From NCBI GenBank assembly GCA_027943335.1, contig BSBK01001157.1, forward strand, positions 434,001-498,000: DNA of 64,000 bases, read 5' to 3'. Below, piece by piece: positions 1-12,010 of this stretch. Below the pieces are notes generated by a model. The model saw only the letters and a list, made by a program, of their open reading frames with translations, searched no databases and was not told the origin of the DNA. Origin of the DNA: Chamaecyparis obtusa (Eukaryota; Streptophyta; Pinopsida; Cupressales; Cupressaceae). The position numbers and the translations under genes were made by a program. Each line of letters opens with the position of its first letter. Positions within the stretch are counted from its first letter, which is position 1.

Positions 1-39
1 CTAGAGTAAGAATCAAGGGAGGGAGTATTGTTTCTCTAG

Positions 40-243
40 ATGGAAAGAATACAAAAAATGACATGCTACATATTGTTGATCCAAAACAAAATCTTCTCAG
101 TGTTGGCTAGCTAGTTGAGAAGGGATACACTCTACACTTTGGTGACAAGGGATGCAAAATTATGAATATTTCTAGAAGTGAGATTGGATCAAGATCAAAG
201 AGAAACAAAAATTTCTTCCATTTGAATAATGGAGTAAAGTATT
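40..243 (+). pseudogene. Copia protease/pre-integrase remnant
   Basis: A short frame reads through residues such as MLHIVDPKQNLLSVG and then, after an in-frame TAG, LVEKGYTLHFGDKGCKI. In plant copia polyproteins a segment of this kind follows the retropepsin and precedes the HHCC integrase finger; the family pattern is roughly 'N-L-L-S-V-x-x-L-x-x-x-G-Y'. Only about 65 residues survive and no catalytic residue is included. It is a non-functional fragment, useful mainly for assigning the surrounding element and its + orientation. Confidence 0.5.
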
Positions 244-636
244 AGATTACTCAGATTGAACAAATTTAGACCAAATCATACAAAAGAAGACAATTAATCA
301 ACATAAAAATGCACTTCACCAATAATATATGAATCAGATGGAGAGGGTCACAAAGAAAATAGAAGAAGTTTATGCAAGAAAAGAAGAAGGAACAATACTA
401 GAGTCACAAATGGAGCCAATAATATCAAGGTATGAAAAAATCAATCATTCTGAAAATAGTCACTTACGTGTTTAGTCTAGTAGAAGTCAGTCTGATTCTT
501 GCACAGAAAAATGAGATGAACAAAGTGTTTCTATAATTTCTTGGAATGTAAACTTCTAATGAGAATTAAATCAATAATATTCTAGAAGGGTCAATAATTC
601 AAAAGGAAGAAAAAATAGATGCATATGTAGCATTAA

Positions 637-1300
637 ATGAAAAGGAATATGCAAGTTGTGATAATTTCAACATTCAAAATCAAAAGGAGTTTAATATCAA
701 GAAACTTAAGGAGAATGAAAGTCAAGAGTCAGTTGAAGAAAATTTTAGCTCACAATATTAGAGAATTTTGGAAGATCAAAATTTTCCAACCTATGAAATT
801 GAGGCCAAAGAAGTGTACAAAGCCTGTATGGATGATCAGTGGGTTAAAGCTATGGATGAAGAGCTTAGAATTACAAATGACCTCAAGGATAAGCTCAAGA
901 TTAGTTCAACTAAGCTTGAAATATTTCTACTTTAGAGAATGCCAATGAACATAAGTGATACTAAATTAAAGGAAGAAGGGTGCTCCAAGTCTAGTTCAAG
1001 AAAGTCTAACTTTAAGAAGAAGAAGAAGAAGAAGAAGAACACCATGAAGAATTTAGCAAGGAAGGCTAAGAAATATCGAGGTAAGTATTTTGTTTGTGAT
1101 GAGGTTGAACACAAAGGAATAGACTTCATAAAATAATAGCTATGTTCTGATTGCAAAGAGATGTTCATGATCCAAGTATATGCAGTAGCATGAGGAAGAA
1201 GACTACTAGTGTCAAGAGGGAAAAGGGTAGATGTCTCACATGCCAAAAAATTAGTCACAATGCTAGTCAATCCACTACAAAGAAGAAAAAAAATAATGGA
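637..1300 (+). pseudogene. Degenerate copia gag-like fragment with zinc-knuckle relics
   Basis: Overlapping broken frames encode a Lys/Glu-rich segment. Near 740-930 it includes a run resembling the 'W-x-x-A-M-x-E-E-L' pattern of copia proteins (WVKAMDEEL). A very basic stretch follows, encoded by an AAG/AGA run at 1015-1040, and then two zinc-knuckle-like motifs. One reads CDEVEHKGIDF (about 1097-1130) and the other CLTCQKISHNAS (about 1235-1268). Each keeps only part of the C-x2-C-x4-H-x4-C spacing. Nucleic-acid binding by gag is the family role. Here the frame is interrupted repeatedly, so this is a relic. An alternative reading of the WVKAMDEEL part is the start of a reverse transcriptase. 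Confidence 0.4.
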
Positions 1301-1960
1301 TAGAAGATTGTACTACAAATCAAATGCAACATCTATTCAAACTCACTACTGAAAGTTGTAGAAGAAAGAAGGTGAATAGAGATGAAAAAAAGGAAGAAAG
1401 CATGAGAATGAGAAGGAATGGTCAAAATAGAAGAAAAGGAGAAGACAAGGTAGACAAGAATGTTGAAGGAATATGAAAGGAAAATAAAAAGAAAAAGAGG
1501 ATAAGGAGAAGAAGCATAAGAAGAGGACAAGCATAAAGAAGAAAAAAGAAACTTTACATATGGGATCTACTTCTATAAGATCTAGAGGTAAGTCAAAAGG
1601 ACTTGATCCCCTTACTCAAAACTAAGATGCATAGGAATTCATCAATATAGTATATTTCATGGAGATATCATTCAAGTTGGATTGATGTAAGGAGGCTACT
1701 ACTCAAGGGGAGTAGTAATCATGGTAAGGAAATTCTATTTGTTTCAAAGTTAAGTGGTTGTAGAAGAGCTACATGGAATTACAGAAAAATTTAGTTAAGT
1801 ACTTGATGTTTGATCTTTGTTTGGATAGCTCAGAGGTGTGTATGAAAGAAGGTAAATGAGCTTAACAAGGTCATAGAAGTAGAGAAGGAAAAGGAAGCAA
1901 AAATTGACAAGATAAAGCAAGTTGTATAAGACAATATGGTACACATTTGTCATTGATGTC

Positions 1961-2301
1961 AAAGGGGGAGAGAAGAAAATGTGAAAAATAATGAAAAGAA
2001 GATCAGAAGAGAGGATGAGAAGAAATCAGAAGAGAGAATCAAGTTCATAGATACTTGCACATAAGAAAGAGTGTACATCCAAGAGGGAGAAACTGATGGA
2101 GAGAAGAGTATGCAATCAGAATTAGAACCAAAGGAAGTTTTCTTCCAGGGGGAGAAAATTAGTGAGGGAGATGAGTTAGAGAGACTCTAAATAATAATTT
2201 GAATTGTTGGTCTCAAAGGGGAGACTATTGGTTTCTAACTACATTACTATGTTTTATTGTTTTTTCTATCACACGTTGCCATCAATGCAAGAGGGGGAGA
2301 T
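1961..2301 (+). repeat. Multiple polypurine tracts upstream of Copia-1 3' LTR
   Basis: Five PPT-like motifs of the form AAGGGGGAGA or close variants occur at about 1961-1972, 2081-2092, 2146-2158, 2214-2225 and 2289-2301. The last abuts the LTR. The PPT primes plus-strand DNA synthesis. Repeated PPTs before the 3' LTR are a known signature of Sireviruses. Confidence 0.65.
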
Positions 2302-3745
2302 TGTTGGAACATTGGCATGTTGAATGTGTTGTCATTGATTTCAACATATTAGAGCAATCGAAAGAATGCCAACATATCATAGAAATTAGAGGAATTCATT
2401 AGAAGATTTATTTGTTTTTTCTTAACTTAGTTGTTACATGTTAGCTAATGAAATAGGATGTTCATATGTCCGATGAGGATCATATATTGTAGGTATGAAG
2501 TTGTGCATGTGGGATATGGTTGAAGAGGATCAATACTCAGTTCAATCCAAGTTTTAGAGGATATAATGAATATTTGGGCATGATTCAAGGTCATAATTAG
2601 TGACTGGTTGAAACGCTGACGAATGGTGTTGACATGAAGACAACAAGAGGTTTGGTGTGCACAATTAGGTTAGGATTTCTTGGATAAAACCTAGGAGTGT
2701 ATTAGGGACATATTTGGGTGTCTTCAACTTATAGGGTTTTACTTCATAGGTTCACATCGTATATTTGTATTGTCTCGTAGCCTTGTTGACAGTGTTCTTG
2801 AGGTTCAATGAAAAGGGGGTTGGAAAATCCAATGGTTGTGGTGGATTTGCATAGATGAGTGTTTATCATGATACTATAGGATGTTATTGAAGTATGTGCT
2901 TGATGATATGGTGAGACACATGGATCAAAAGGATCAAATTGGTGGAGTTTTTGGTCATTAATATTATTTTTATTATTATTTTTGTTCTTGGCCAACTAGA
3001 TTTGTAAATCATGTTACATAAGTGGTAAACCATGAAATCTAGAAGATTTATGATCTCAAGGTTATTTTTATAGGTTGTGGCTATGAATTATAATCAAAGA
3101 TGGATTTGAAACATGATATTTCATGTGCTGATTTGAAGAGATGGTCAATTAGGTTTAGTTGACCTAGTTCTTGATATAAGATAATGAATTAGGGAAAATT
3201 AGTAGGTGCGGAAGTGGAAGATTTTTTGTGCACACTAGAGATTACTTGTAGAGTAGTGGGTGAGATATCTTAAAGGATAATTTTCTCATCTAAAGGATTC
3301 ATAGATAGTTAGATCGTAGATCCTTGTTGTACTTCAATGGAACTGACATTGGCATACAATATATGTTGTTATCAAGTTCACAAACACTTTAGATCATTGT
3401 AGTGATAAAATTGTAAGGCAGTGAGCCTTCCTCAGGGTTGTAGCTTGAGGCCTTTCATTTGAGTAGTGAGCTCTAGGTAGTGCTATTGAATGTATGTGCA
3501 TTCTTAATATATTTTAATAGGTTTATACTTCTAACAAGGTATTTACTTATTTTGGGTAATCAACCCCACCATGGTTTTTCCTCTAATAGGGTTTCCTCGA
3601 TAAAAATCTTGTGTCACATTTTGTCGATGTGATTCTAATTTGTAGATGCATGCATGTTTCATATTTAATTTAAATCAAATCAAAATTAGGGTATTCAATT
3701 TAAATGGTTTTTAAGGACTAAGGGTTTGAAGATTGAACCAATATT
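2302..3745 (+). mobile_element. Copia-1 3' LTR (right end approximate)
   Basis: The LTR begins TGTTGGAACATTGGC immediately after the polypurine tract. Near 3560-3620 it holds a conserved-looking block, ACCCCACCATGG then TTTCCTC then AAAAATCTTGTGTC. This resembles the block at 5565-5625 in the Copia-2 LTR and so probably marks the R/U5 part. The right end is not certain: the partner LTR lies outside the window and no target duplication could be matched, so 3745 is an estimate. No gene is seen in it. Confidence 0.5.
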
Positions 3746-4784
3746 AGTTGTTCTCTACCATATTATAGCCAAAGAAGAGTGAACCAATAGTCTTCTTCAA
3801 AATGGTATATGACCTTTTAGTGGGAGCCTTCCATGTAATGATAAGAAGCTAAACAATAAAAATAAAAGAATGAAATTCAACAATCTTTGCACTCTAACTC
3901 TAGAGTATCACCCAACATAAAGGATGGTTTAAAGTTAAGAATTGGAAACCAACACCACAACCCACATCCTAAACATTTCTTGGAATGCAATCAAATAATA
4001 TTGTATAAATAATTTTTTGAAACACATCCAACTTCACAAGTATCAAAAGAGACTTTTGAATCTTGAATTCCATCTTATTGTGTATCTTTGAAAGTTTTTA
4101 ATACATGTTTTTAATACCATATAGATTTTTCAATGTATCATAAACTATTATTCTATATTCATTCTACTTTGCATACTAACAAAACATTGTTGGATTGTGG
4201 TGCATTGTAACTTTAAAAAACATCAAGGGACTTTTGATTTATTTTTATGTGTTTCAGATGATGGTTAGTTTTTTCTATAGAAATTATTGTTTTAAAGAGA
4301 AGTGTTTACAACGTGATGGTTTGTCAAACTTTATACCATGTTTTTACGAGGGTAGAAAATAAGAACTTGAATTTTTTTTATTTTTTTTTAAAAGAGATAT
4401 GAGAAAGTGAAATACACAATATGAAAAGTGTTTGGATTTAGGATGTGCAAGTTCTCTTTCTCAATCGAAGCTATTAAATTTATGGTCAATTTCATAGAAA
4501 ACTACACATTTCAAACACAAAATGAGGTACAATCTCATATTATGATTCTATTGAGATTTCTATTTTTTTCACATCAAATGTAGACATGCCCCTAATAGTA
4601 AAAAAGAGGAAAGGAAGATAGTACGAGAGCGGAAATTTTACATGAGTGATGATAGATCTCATTCATTAGAGTATGCGGTACAATTTTTAAAATTTCTTGT
4701 TATTGATTTAGTCCCCTCTAGCAACATTAATTCTTATTCAACTGCCACTTCTCCTAATACACTCCAACCTGTAGTTGCTAAGGT
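3746..4784. other. AT-rich spacer, no gene seen
   Basis: About 1 kb between the estimated Copia-1 LTR end and the Copia-2 insertion. It is AT-rich with homopolymer T runs around 4373-4390. There are no long frames and no recognisable protein motif. The final bases AAGGT (4780-4784) are the left target duplication of Copia-2. Confidence 0.5.
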
Positions 4785-5842
4785 TGTTACTTGACAAAAT
4801 CCTCTACAAGTAATTAATATGTAATCAATGATGATTTTGATCAGATTGTCATTGCTAGAAAATAACATTAGGAATAGAGATGAAGAAAGGAAAGACATAT
4901 CGACATAGATACTATCAACAAGTGTTATCAGAAACATGAAGCGTTATCGACATAAAGGAAGAGTTATCGGAAAGCATTAGCGGTGAAAAAAATAAAATAT
5001 TATAAATGAGGATGACATCAAATTAGAAAAATATTTTACGGAAGATCAAGAAACCCTAATTAGGACAAACTAATATAAGAGGAGATCTAAGGACAATGAT
5101 AAGGAATGCAAAGAAAGAGATAATTGATGTAGATAGATATACAGAGATATAGATAAGAGGTTGCATATAGAAGTGTAGATTTGTATTATCAACATAGATC
5201 AGAAAGTAGATAAGAGAAGAGGAAGAATGAAATGAGATCTGACAAGCTTTAGGGGAAAGTATTTACAGGATAAATTTCTTGTTGGTTTATTCCTAACAGT
5301 TTAGCAACAAGATTGTGAAATCCCTTAATTGAGTAGACTCTAACCGGACTTAGAATTTCTATCTAAGAACTTATTATAAATCCTTTAATTGGGTGAACAC
5401 TGTATAAGTGGGATAAAATCTCTTAACAAAGTAGTCATTAACATGACTTTCAATACTCCTAACAGGGTATTAGACACTCTTAACAGGGTGAAGTCATTCA
5501 GAAGATAAAATTTATGTAAGCTCCTAATCGGGCACCTTATTACTGCAGTGATGAGTTGTGGGTATCATCCCCACCACATTTTTTTCCTCTAACCAAGGGT
5601 TTTCTATGGCACCAAAATATTGTGTTAAGTGTTTGAATATTTATGTGTTATATGTTTAATTTTCATGTAATCAGTTATCAATTAGATGTTAAATTAGCTC
5701 TCGGTAAGTGACAAATCAATTATCGGTATAAGTAATTTAGTGGCTATTGGTTTATGATTAGAAAGTTGAAGAAGGTGTGAAATCTATGTGGTACTGATTA
5801 CCCCCCGCCCCCTCTCAATACTTGACCTAGAACTTTCCAACA
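4785..5842 (+). mobile_element. Copia-2 5' LTR
   Basis: 1,058 bp, beginning TGTTACTTGACAAAATCC and ending TTTCCAACA. It pairs with 10768-11834. It contains the segment ATCCCCACCACA...TTTCTATGGCACC near 5568-5613, which resembles the R/U5-type block in the Copia-1 LTR. The - strand frame overlapping its start is not a gene: it recurs only because the LTR recurs. Confidence 0.85.
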
Positions 5843-5844
5843 AT

Positions 5845-5856
5845 TGGTATCAGAGC
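5845..5856 (+). promoter_or_regulatory. Primer binding site, initiator-Met tRNA
   Basis: TGGTATCAGAGC lies two bases after the 5' LTR end. This is the standard plant copia primer site, complementary to the 3' end of tRNA-iMet, and it primes minus-strand DNA synthesis. Confidence 0.9.
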
Positions 5857-5869
5857 TCTTGGTTCTCTA

Positions 5870-7178
5870 GAGAGAATTTTAACAACTTAAGAGTAGATCT
5901 AGAAGGTGCTATTGAACAGATCCAATACCTAAAGAGTAACATAAGAACATCATTTGTAAAAATAAAGGAACTAACAGAAAGATGATAAATGAGCCTTGAT
6001 GACCTTGACAAACTATCGAAAGATAGTATCAATTCTGAGCAAGCTGATGTAGCTATACAAGACCTATCAAAAAAGAACAATGAATTACTTGAAGAAATCA
6101 GTCAAATAAAAAAAGAACATGAAATTCAAGCCTTGAGAATGATAGAAGTACTGGAAATAATGAGGACTACTAAAACTTCCAAAGAAATTCTAGAAATTGG
6201 GAAGATAAAAGTTGAAGAAACAATCAGAAACAAAGATTTACATCTGCAAGTACAAATAGAAGAATTCCAAGAAATAAATGATATGATAAGAGTTATCAAT
6301 GACAAGATTCAACAATTGCAAGTAGAAAATAAAAAATTGAAGCAATAAAATGAAGACCTAGAAAACAACCTGAAAGTTGAAAAAGGGGTCAACTCTAGGC
6401 TCACAAAGTTTGAACAAAGCATGTAGAAAATTGATGAACGATTGAAAAATAAAAGAAAACTAGGTGACACTACTGGACTAGGGTATATCGGTAACAACAC
6501 AATGGAGATCAGAGAATCATCAGAATATAAACAATGAAATTTTGAGGAATCCAATGATACATAAGGTAAGAAATCCTACAAGCCTACCTGCTACAATTGT
6601 AGAAAATATGGTCATAGTGAAAATATGCATAGAAGAAAACAAGTGAGCATTCCTAAAAGCACATACTTCAATGGTTACTGTTATAATTGCAACAGGTTTG
6701 GTCATAAATTTGTTGAGTGTAGATCTAAAACTAAAAGAACATCTGATAAAAACTTCTATGATATTGCTACAAATTTAATCACTATGGACACAAAGATAAA
6801 GAATTTAGAACTAAGGTACCGACAACAAGGAAATCAATTTATTATCGAAGAAGAGAAATAGACAATTTTATTACATGTTTTAACTATGGAAAACCTGGAC
6901 ATCTAGAATCACAATGCAAAAAAGACAACAATGAAGCAAGAACTAAACCAATATGGAGGCCATTTTCATTACCATGTTATATTTTCTTGAAGTTTGATCA
7001 TCCTGCCTACTACTATAGAAATTGGCACACTACCACCAATGACACTAAAGGAGAAAAGATCATAAATAAAGATCAAGTCAAAAAGGAAATGAAGAAGATA
7101 TGGAGAAGGAAGGAAGATGGTGCAACATCAATGGAAGACCCCGTGTTGGATGACGTAGGGAATTCATCTACAAACTAA
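5870..7178 (+). pseudogene. Copia-2 gag: coiled coil followed by CCHC zinc knuckles
   Basis: One frame runs from about 5870 to 6858 through in-frame stops at 5983 (TGA TAA), 6346, 6424, 6535, 6562 and 6859, then shifts by a frame and continues to 7178. The first part (about 5989-6470) is Glu/Lys/Ile-rich with heptad-like spacing, consistent with a coiled coil. The second carries four zinc-knuckle units: CYNCRKYGH (about 6592), CYNCNRFGHKFVEC (about 6679, complete C-x2-C-x4-H-x4-C), CFNYGKPGHLESQC (about 6876, second Cys changed to Tyr) and a badly worn CYIFLKFDH (about 6978). Gag forms the virus-like particle and binds element RNA. Four knuckles are more than the usual one or two. The start codon is not clear, since the frame runs in from the LTR. 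The gene is dead in this copy. Confidence 0.7.
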
Positions 7179-7189
7179 GCAAGTAAATG

Positions 7190-10100
7190 CTTAGGGGCAT
7201 AGAATCTTATTCAAACATTTGAGAAGTTCCTTAAATCAAATTCTGAGCAAAAATATTTATGAGCGTAAAATAGATGCAATAATAATTAGAAAAGTAGAAA
7301 ATTTGATGAAAATTATTAAGTATGAGTTTACTATCGGTGAACTAAGCTCACTATTAGTATAAAAGATATTGTCGGCCTACAATACATGTTTTAGTACAAT
7401 ATTCATTAGACACCTTGTCATCATATATAATGACACTTATCACAAAATAATCACATTTTGAAAATTCACTGTGAAGATCAAAGCTTAAGGAAATATTGTT
7501 GTGTATTGAGCTAATTCTCTCTATATGAAAGGATTCAGACAGATTGATTGAATTATAAACCCTAGTGAAGGAACATACAAAGATCACAATGACAAAGAGT
7601 AGTAGTATTAGTTAACATATTAGAAGAGGATGAGCCAGAATATCAGTTAAATACTATGAAAATCACAAATGCGAGCGGAGTTGGAGCATTTTCTAAAATA
7701 CCATGTAGATTTGTGTTGACATAATATGTGAGATCATTTATTCAGCATAAACAGACTAAAATTAGTGATGAAGATATAAGGACAGTCTACCAAGAATTAT
7801 ATAGAGAGGAAGGAATTCTGAATGAAGAGTACAAACATCTTGAAATAAAAGGACTGACACATATTGTGCCCATGCCAAAGAATTTTGAAGCTGAATGGAT
7901 CAAGTGTGTATTGATTCTAATACATGGAGACTACATATGGCTGGAAGGAGATAGACAAATTGAATCACAAAGGAAATTATCAGTACAGTCATAGGACTAT
8001 TGGCCAATGGGAGAAAATGTGTAAAAGAGTTTGATCCTAAAACATAAATTGAAGGTTTGGTCAAGTATAAGAAAGATTAGAAAACTTTTTTTGTGAGAAA
8101 CATTATGGATAAGGAAATGATATTTGCATCAATGATTATCAGCTACAAGCTCTATCAAGAAAATCAGTTAGACAACATATCGGGAGGAGCACTACAAGTT
8201 GCATATGAGATTATTACTGAAGGTAACAAATATGATTTATCAGAAATGATATGGAATCAACTGATGGTAAATCGAAGGAAAATCAAGAAACAAGGTTTAA
8301 AGTTTGGAGCACTACTGGTATGTATATTTTTTTATATACAAAATTATTTTCCAGGCATTGGTAAAGTAAATTGGACATTGAATAAGCTAGTAATACATCA
8401 GATAAATAAGTACATTGAACAATTGAGAAGTAATTACAATACAATAATATGGAGTTATTTCAAGTAATTTCAAGGAATAATGTATGAAAAATATTGGATA
8501 TCACCTCATATTGTTGAAAAATACAAGAAATATATATGTTTTCTAGTCAGTAAACATTCATGTATAATCAAAGCAGTAGAGTCATATCTTGGTTACAACC
8601 ATTTGGATATGAAGCAAAGGAGAATGAACTTATAGCAAGTATTGAACAACTATTGAGTCAACCTAAGGACACGAAGGCTAATCAATTTGGAACCTATAAA
8701 GAAGTATACAAAATGATAACATCATATGAGAATAAATCAAAGGAAGAAAGAAATCGTTCAATGAGAAGACAGAAACCAAACACAGTATTGGAGACATATG
8801 GCAAAATTAAGAACAAGTTAGCTAAATAGAGACATGCTGCCAACAAAGAAGTTGATGAACATCTTCCACTGACAAAGAGAACAACATCAAGAATAAAAAA
8901 ATCTACACCAAGGAGGAATACAAGAAGTCAATCTACAGTAAAAGGAAGCCCAAGTACAAGAAGGAAGAGGAATGAACCTAAAACTAAGGTAGAACCACCC
9001 AAAGTAAGAATTCTGAGAATGATTATAGACATATAAAACATAATAAGAAATTATGGAACTATCAATAAGATACATGAGATTAAATACAAGAAGTGGTCAG
9101 AAAAAGATAAGAAAATAATAGAAGATGCTATAGTATTTCACTTTTATAAGTACATAAGATTTATGAACGACTTAAGAAAAATTATTCCTGAAGAACTACT
9201 TGGCAATATCAGTATCAGATGGAATGAAGCTTCTGAATAGGAGAGACAAAGCAAAGAAAAAACCTTGATACTTACAAAGCCAAAAATCAAATATTGAAGA
9301 AATTGATCAATTGATGAAGAAACATGAAAATAGATTTTCTAAAAGGAATAGAACAACAAGAATATTGCCAAGATTATAGGAAGAAGTAGAAGAAGAAGGA
9401 TTGAAAATTTGGAAAACAATCTTTAAAGAAGAAATATCAAAAGAGAAAACATCATAAATCGGTAAAATGTATGAACAAGAAGAGGATATAGATTCAACAA
9501 GTGAGGAAATCCTTATAAGGTTTGATGGAGGACAAGTGAGTCAACCTACAGAAATAAAAGATGAATCTGATGATGACAAAAGTAATGAGAAAGATGAATA
9601 GTTTGAGAAAAGTCACATGCAAGAAACTGGAATTGAGGACACAAGAACAAAATAGGTAACACATGCTATTGATAAGATGCCTGCTATTGGTGAAACAACA
9701 AAAGAATAAATAATTGAAAACCATATAATAGATCTAGCAAAGGACATGGAACAAATCATAGAATCTAAGGAAGTACAAGTTGCAAGAACACTACAAGACA
9801 TGAAAATGATAATAACAACACAAGAGAAGAGGAAAAGAGATTCAAAATTTGAAGAAGAAGAAGGCCTTGATGAAAGACTTGAGTTTGAGATTATAAAGAG
9901 AGATCCTAAAAAGATGCATTATGAAGAAAACAAATTATATGTAGAGAAACTCAAAGAGAGAACACCTGCAGAAAGAAAGTTGAAGGAAAAACAAAGGAAA
10001 AAGATCATGAAAAAGACAATTCAAACATTTTCAAGCTTACTATCATTATAGAGTGGATGAAGAAGAACCATGTATGAAATAGATGAAAACGTGTATGGCT

Positions 10101-10470
10101 ATAATAGAAAATGATCACAAAGTGAAATCAGAACTAAAAGAAAAGATACAGCTGAATTCACCAATTGATAGAAGAGAAGAAACACTAGCAAAAATAACAA
10201 GGATACTATCAGAGAGACTTGAAAATCTGAAGGATTTATTGACTGAAGCAACAAAAATTTCAAAGAAACTATTTGAGAAAGGAAATATAGTAATTGAACA
10301 ATCATGCATAATCACCATATATATGAACTTAATGGAAAAACTTATTCAAGATGCAAGTGATATGTTGAGTACACCAGAAAAGAACGATGATAAAGACATC
10401 AATGACAAAATAATAAGAGTCAAAGGACATATCAGTGCTATGGATAATTAGAAGAAGCGATGGAACACAC
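7190..10470 (+). pseudogene. Copia-2 extra coding-like region of unknown function in place of pol
   Basis: A chain of open segments in the sense direction, in shifting frames, at 7728-7994, 8093-8467, 8560-8829 (its frame continues past stops to about 9300), 9746-10051 and 10083-10451. All are rich in Lys, Glu and Ile. The segment at 8093-8467 has a mixed hydrophobic pattern like a folded domain. The segment around 8885-9010 is strongly basic (a run of TTSRIKKSTPRRNTRSQ). The segments at 9746-10451 look coiled-coil-like. I do not recognise any of them. The 8093-8467 piece faintly recalls the 'putative plant transposon protein' domain found near plant gag-like genes, but that is weak. No protease, integrase, reverse transcriptase or RNase H motif was found. 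Either this is an extra protein of the element or captured sequence. Confidence 0.5.
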
Positions 10471-10628
10471 TATTGATGGATATTAGGAACAAGCAAAGAA
10501 CCATTCAGACAGAAGCAGAAACAAGTTGACAGCCAAAGGACACAAATTTGTTTTCGCCTTTGGCATTACTGTCAAAGCGAGAGAAGTATTGTATGTGGGA
10601 GAAATACCGTAAGGTGAGAAGTACAGTC

Positions 10629-10767
10629 TAAGGGGGAGAAATAGTATAATTAGAGAATGATACAAAATGGAGAAGTAAAAGAAATATTTTTTAGAGAGTA
10701 CATAGGTAAGAAGAAAGGTTTTTTCATAGATAAGAAAGGTTTTTCCATCAATGCCAAAGGGGGAGAT
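10629..10767 (+). promoter_or_regulatory. Copia-2 polypurine tracts
   Basis: AAGGGGGAGAA at about 10630-10640 and CAAAGGGGGAGAT at 10755-10767. The second abuts the 3' LTR and is the likely plus-strand primer. Two copies of the same motif again fit the repeated-PPT habit of Sireviruses. Confidence 0.75.
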
Positions 10768-11834
10768 TGTTACTTGACAAAATCCTCTACAAGTAATTAA
10801 CAGGCAATCAATGATGATTTTGATTAGATTTTCATTTCTAGAAAATAACATTAGTCATAGAGATGAAGAAAGGAAATACATATCGATATAGACACTATCA
10901 TGAAGTGTTATCAGAAACATGAAGCATTATCAGCATAAAGGAAGAGTTATCAAAAAAGATTATCAGAAAGCGTTAGTGGTGAACAAAGTAAAAGATTACA
11001 AATGATAATGACATCAAATTAGAAAAATGGTTTATGGAAGATCAGGAAACCCCAATCAAGGCAAACAACTATAAGAAGAGATCTAAGGACATAGATAAGA
11101 AATATGAAGAAAGAGATAACAGATGTAGACAAATATACAGAGACATAGATCAGAGGACACAGATAGAAGAGTAGAGATGTGTTATTCATAGAGATCAAAA
11201 AGTAGATAAGAGTAGAAGAAGAATAAAATATGATTTGAAAAGATTTAGGGGAAAGAATTTACAGGTGAAATTTCTTGTTGATTTATTCTTAATAGCTTAG
11301 CAGCAAGATTGTGAAATCCTTAACTGGGTAGTCTCTAACCGGACTTAAAATTTCCATCTATGAATTTATTGTAAGTCCTTTAACTGGGTGAACATTGTAG
11401 AAGTGGGATAAAATCTCTTAATAGATTAGTCTTTAACAAGACTTTCAATACTCCTAATAGGGTATTAGACACTCCTAATAGCATGAATTCATTCAAAAGA
11501 TGACATTTATGTAAGCTCCTAACCAAGCACCTTATTAATGCAATGATGAGTTGTGGGTATCATCCCCACCGCAATTTTTCCCTCTGACCAAGGGTTTTCT
11601 ACGACACCAAAATATTTTGTTAAGTGTTTGAATGTTTATGCCTTATATGTTTAATTTTCATGTAATCAATTATCAGTTAGACATTACAACAACTATTAGT
11701 AAAAGAAAAATTAATTATCAGTATAATTAAGTTATTGGCTATCAATTTATGCTTAGAAAGTTGAAGAAGATATGAAATTTATGTGGTACTCATTCATCCC
11801 CCCCTCTTGAGTCCTAACCTAGAACTTTCCAATA
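10768..11834 (+). mobile_element. Copia-2 3' LTR
   Basis: 1,067 bp, beginning TGTTACTTGACAAAATCC and ending TTTCCAATA, followed by the target duplicate AAGGC. The last two bases are TA instead of the CA of the 5' copy, a single substitution. It aligns with the 5' LTR along its length with many scattered differences. Confidence 0.85.
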
Positions 11835-11839
11835 AAGGC

Positions 11840-12010
11840 TCAATATTATCATCCCTCTAGTCCTATTGATGGTGTTGATTCTCTCTCTCCAAGGGTCCCA
11901 CTATATGGTGTTAGAGATCTTGTTGTAAGTACTTCCTACATAGTTATTCATCAAAGAAGATAGAATCAGTCTTTAGTATATCACCCTTCTCCCATTGTTG
12001 AGGGTGATTT
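11840..12010. other. Sequence between Copia-2 and Gypsy-B, no gene seen
   Basis: A short stretch continuing the sequence interrupted by Copia-2. Reading across the insertion site gives a Ser/Pro-rich open segment on the + strand, which could be linker sequence of an older element. That is too weak to call. Confidence 0.3.

Larger units (their letters stand above)
1..2301 (+). mobile_element. Copia-1: decayed Ty1/copia internal region (3' part)
   Basis: This is the internal part of an old Ty1/copia retrotransposon whose 5' end lies outside the window. Two things identify it. Around 60-170 a translated stretch contains NLLSVG followed by LVEKGYTLHF, the pattern seen at the protease to pre-integrase boundary of copia polyproteins. 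From 2289 a polypurine tract leads directly into a TGTTGGAAC LTR start. Stops and frameshifts occur every few dozen codons, so no protein can be made. Zinc-knuckle-like pieces (around 1090 and 1238) lie downstream of the pre-integrase piece, which is not the normal copia order. The copy may therefore be rearranged, or may be two fragments. The purine-rich, repeated-PPT 3' section suggests the Sirevirus branch. That is inferred from architecture, not from an alignment. Confidence 0.6.
4785..11834 (+). mobile_element. Copia-2: non-autonomous Sirevirus-like LTR element with gag but no pol (TR-GAG-like)
   Basis: A structurally complete element of 7,050 bp. LTRs start TGTTACTTGAC and end in CA (5') or TA (3'). 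The flanking 5-mers are AAGGT (4780-4784) and AAGGC (11835-11839), a target duplication with one mismatch. It has a primer site complementary to the initiator-Met tRNA, a gag with zinc knuckles, and two polypurine tracts before the 3' LTR. The 4.9-kb interior contains none of the expected pol landmarks: no D-[ST]-G protease, no GKGCF..DNGTEF-type integrase, no YVDD and no RNase H S-x-x-E-A-E-Y. In their place is about 3.3 kb of Lys/Glu-rich coding-like sequence of unknown function. This fits the known TR-GAG class of terminal-repeat elements mobilised by a partner's pol. By eye the LTRs differ by about 9% over the first 155 bp, so the insertion is old. Confidence 0.75.

Noticed and set aside
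932..1270. - strand ORF with a Phe run
   Set aside because: It is the complement of an AAG-repeat Lys run in a decayed gag-like frame; a shadow.
4734..4937. - strand ORF repeated at 10483-10851
   Set aside because: Both copies lie in the start of the Copia-2 LTRs and are similar for that reason only.
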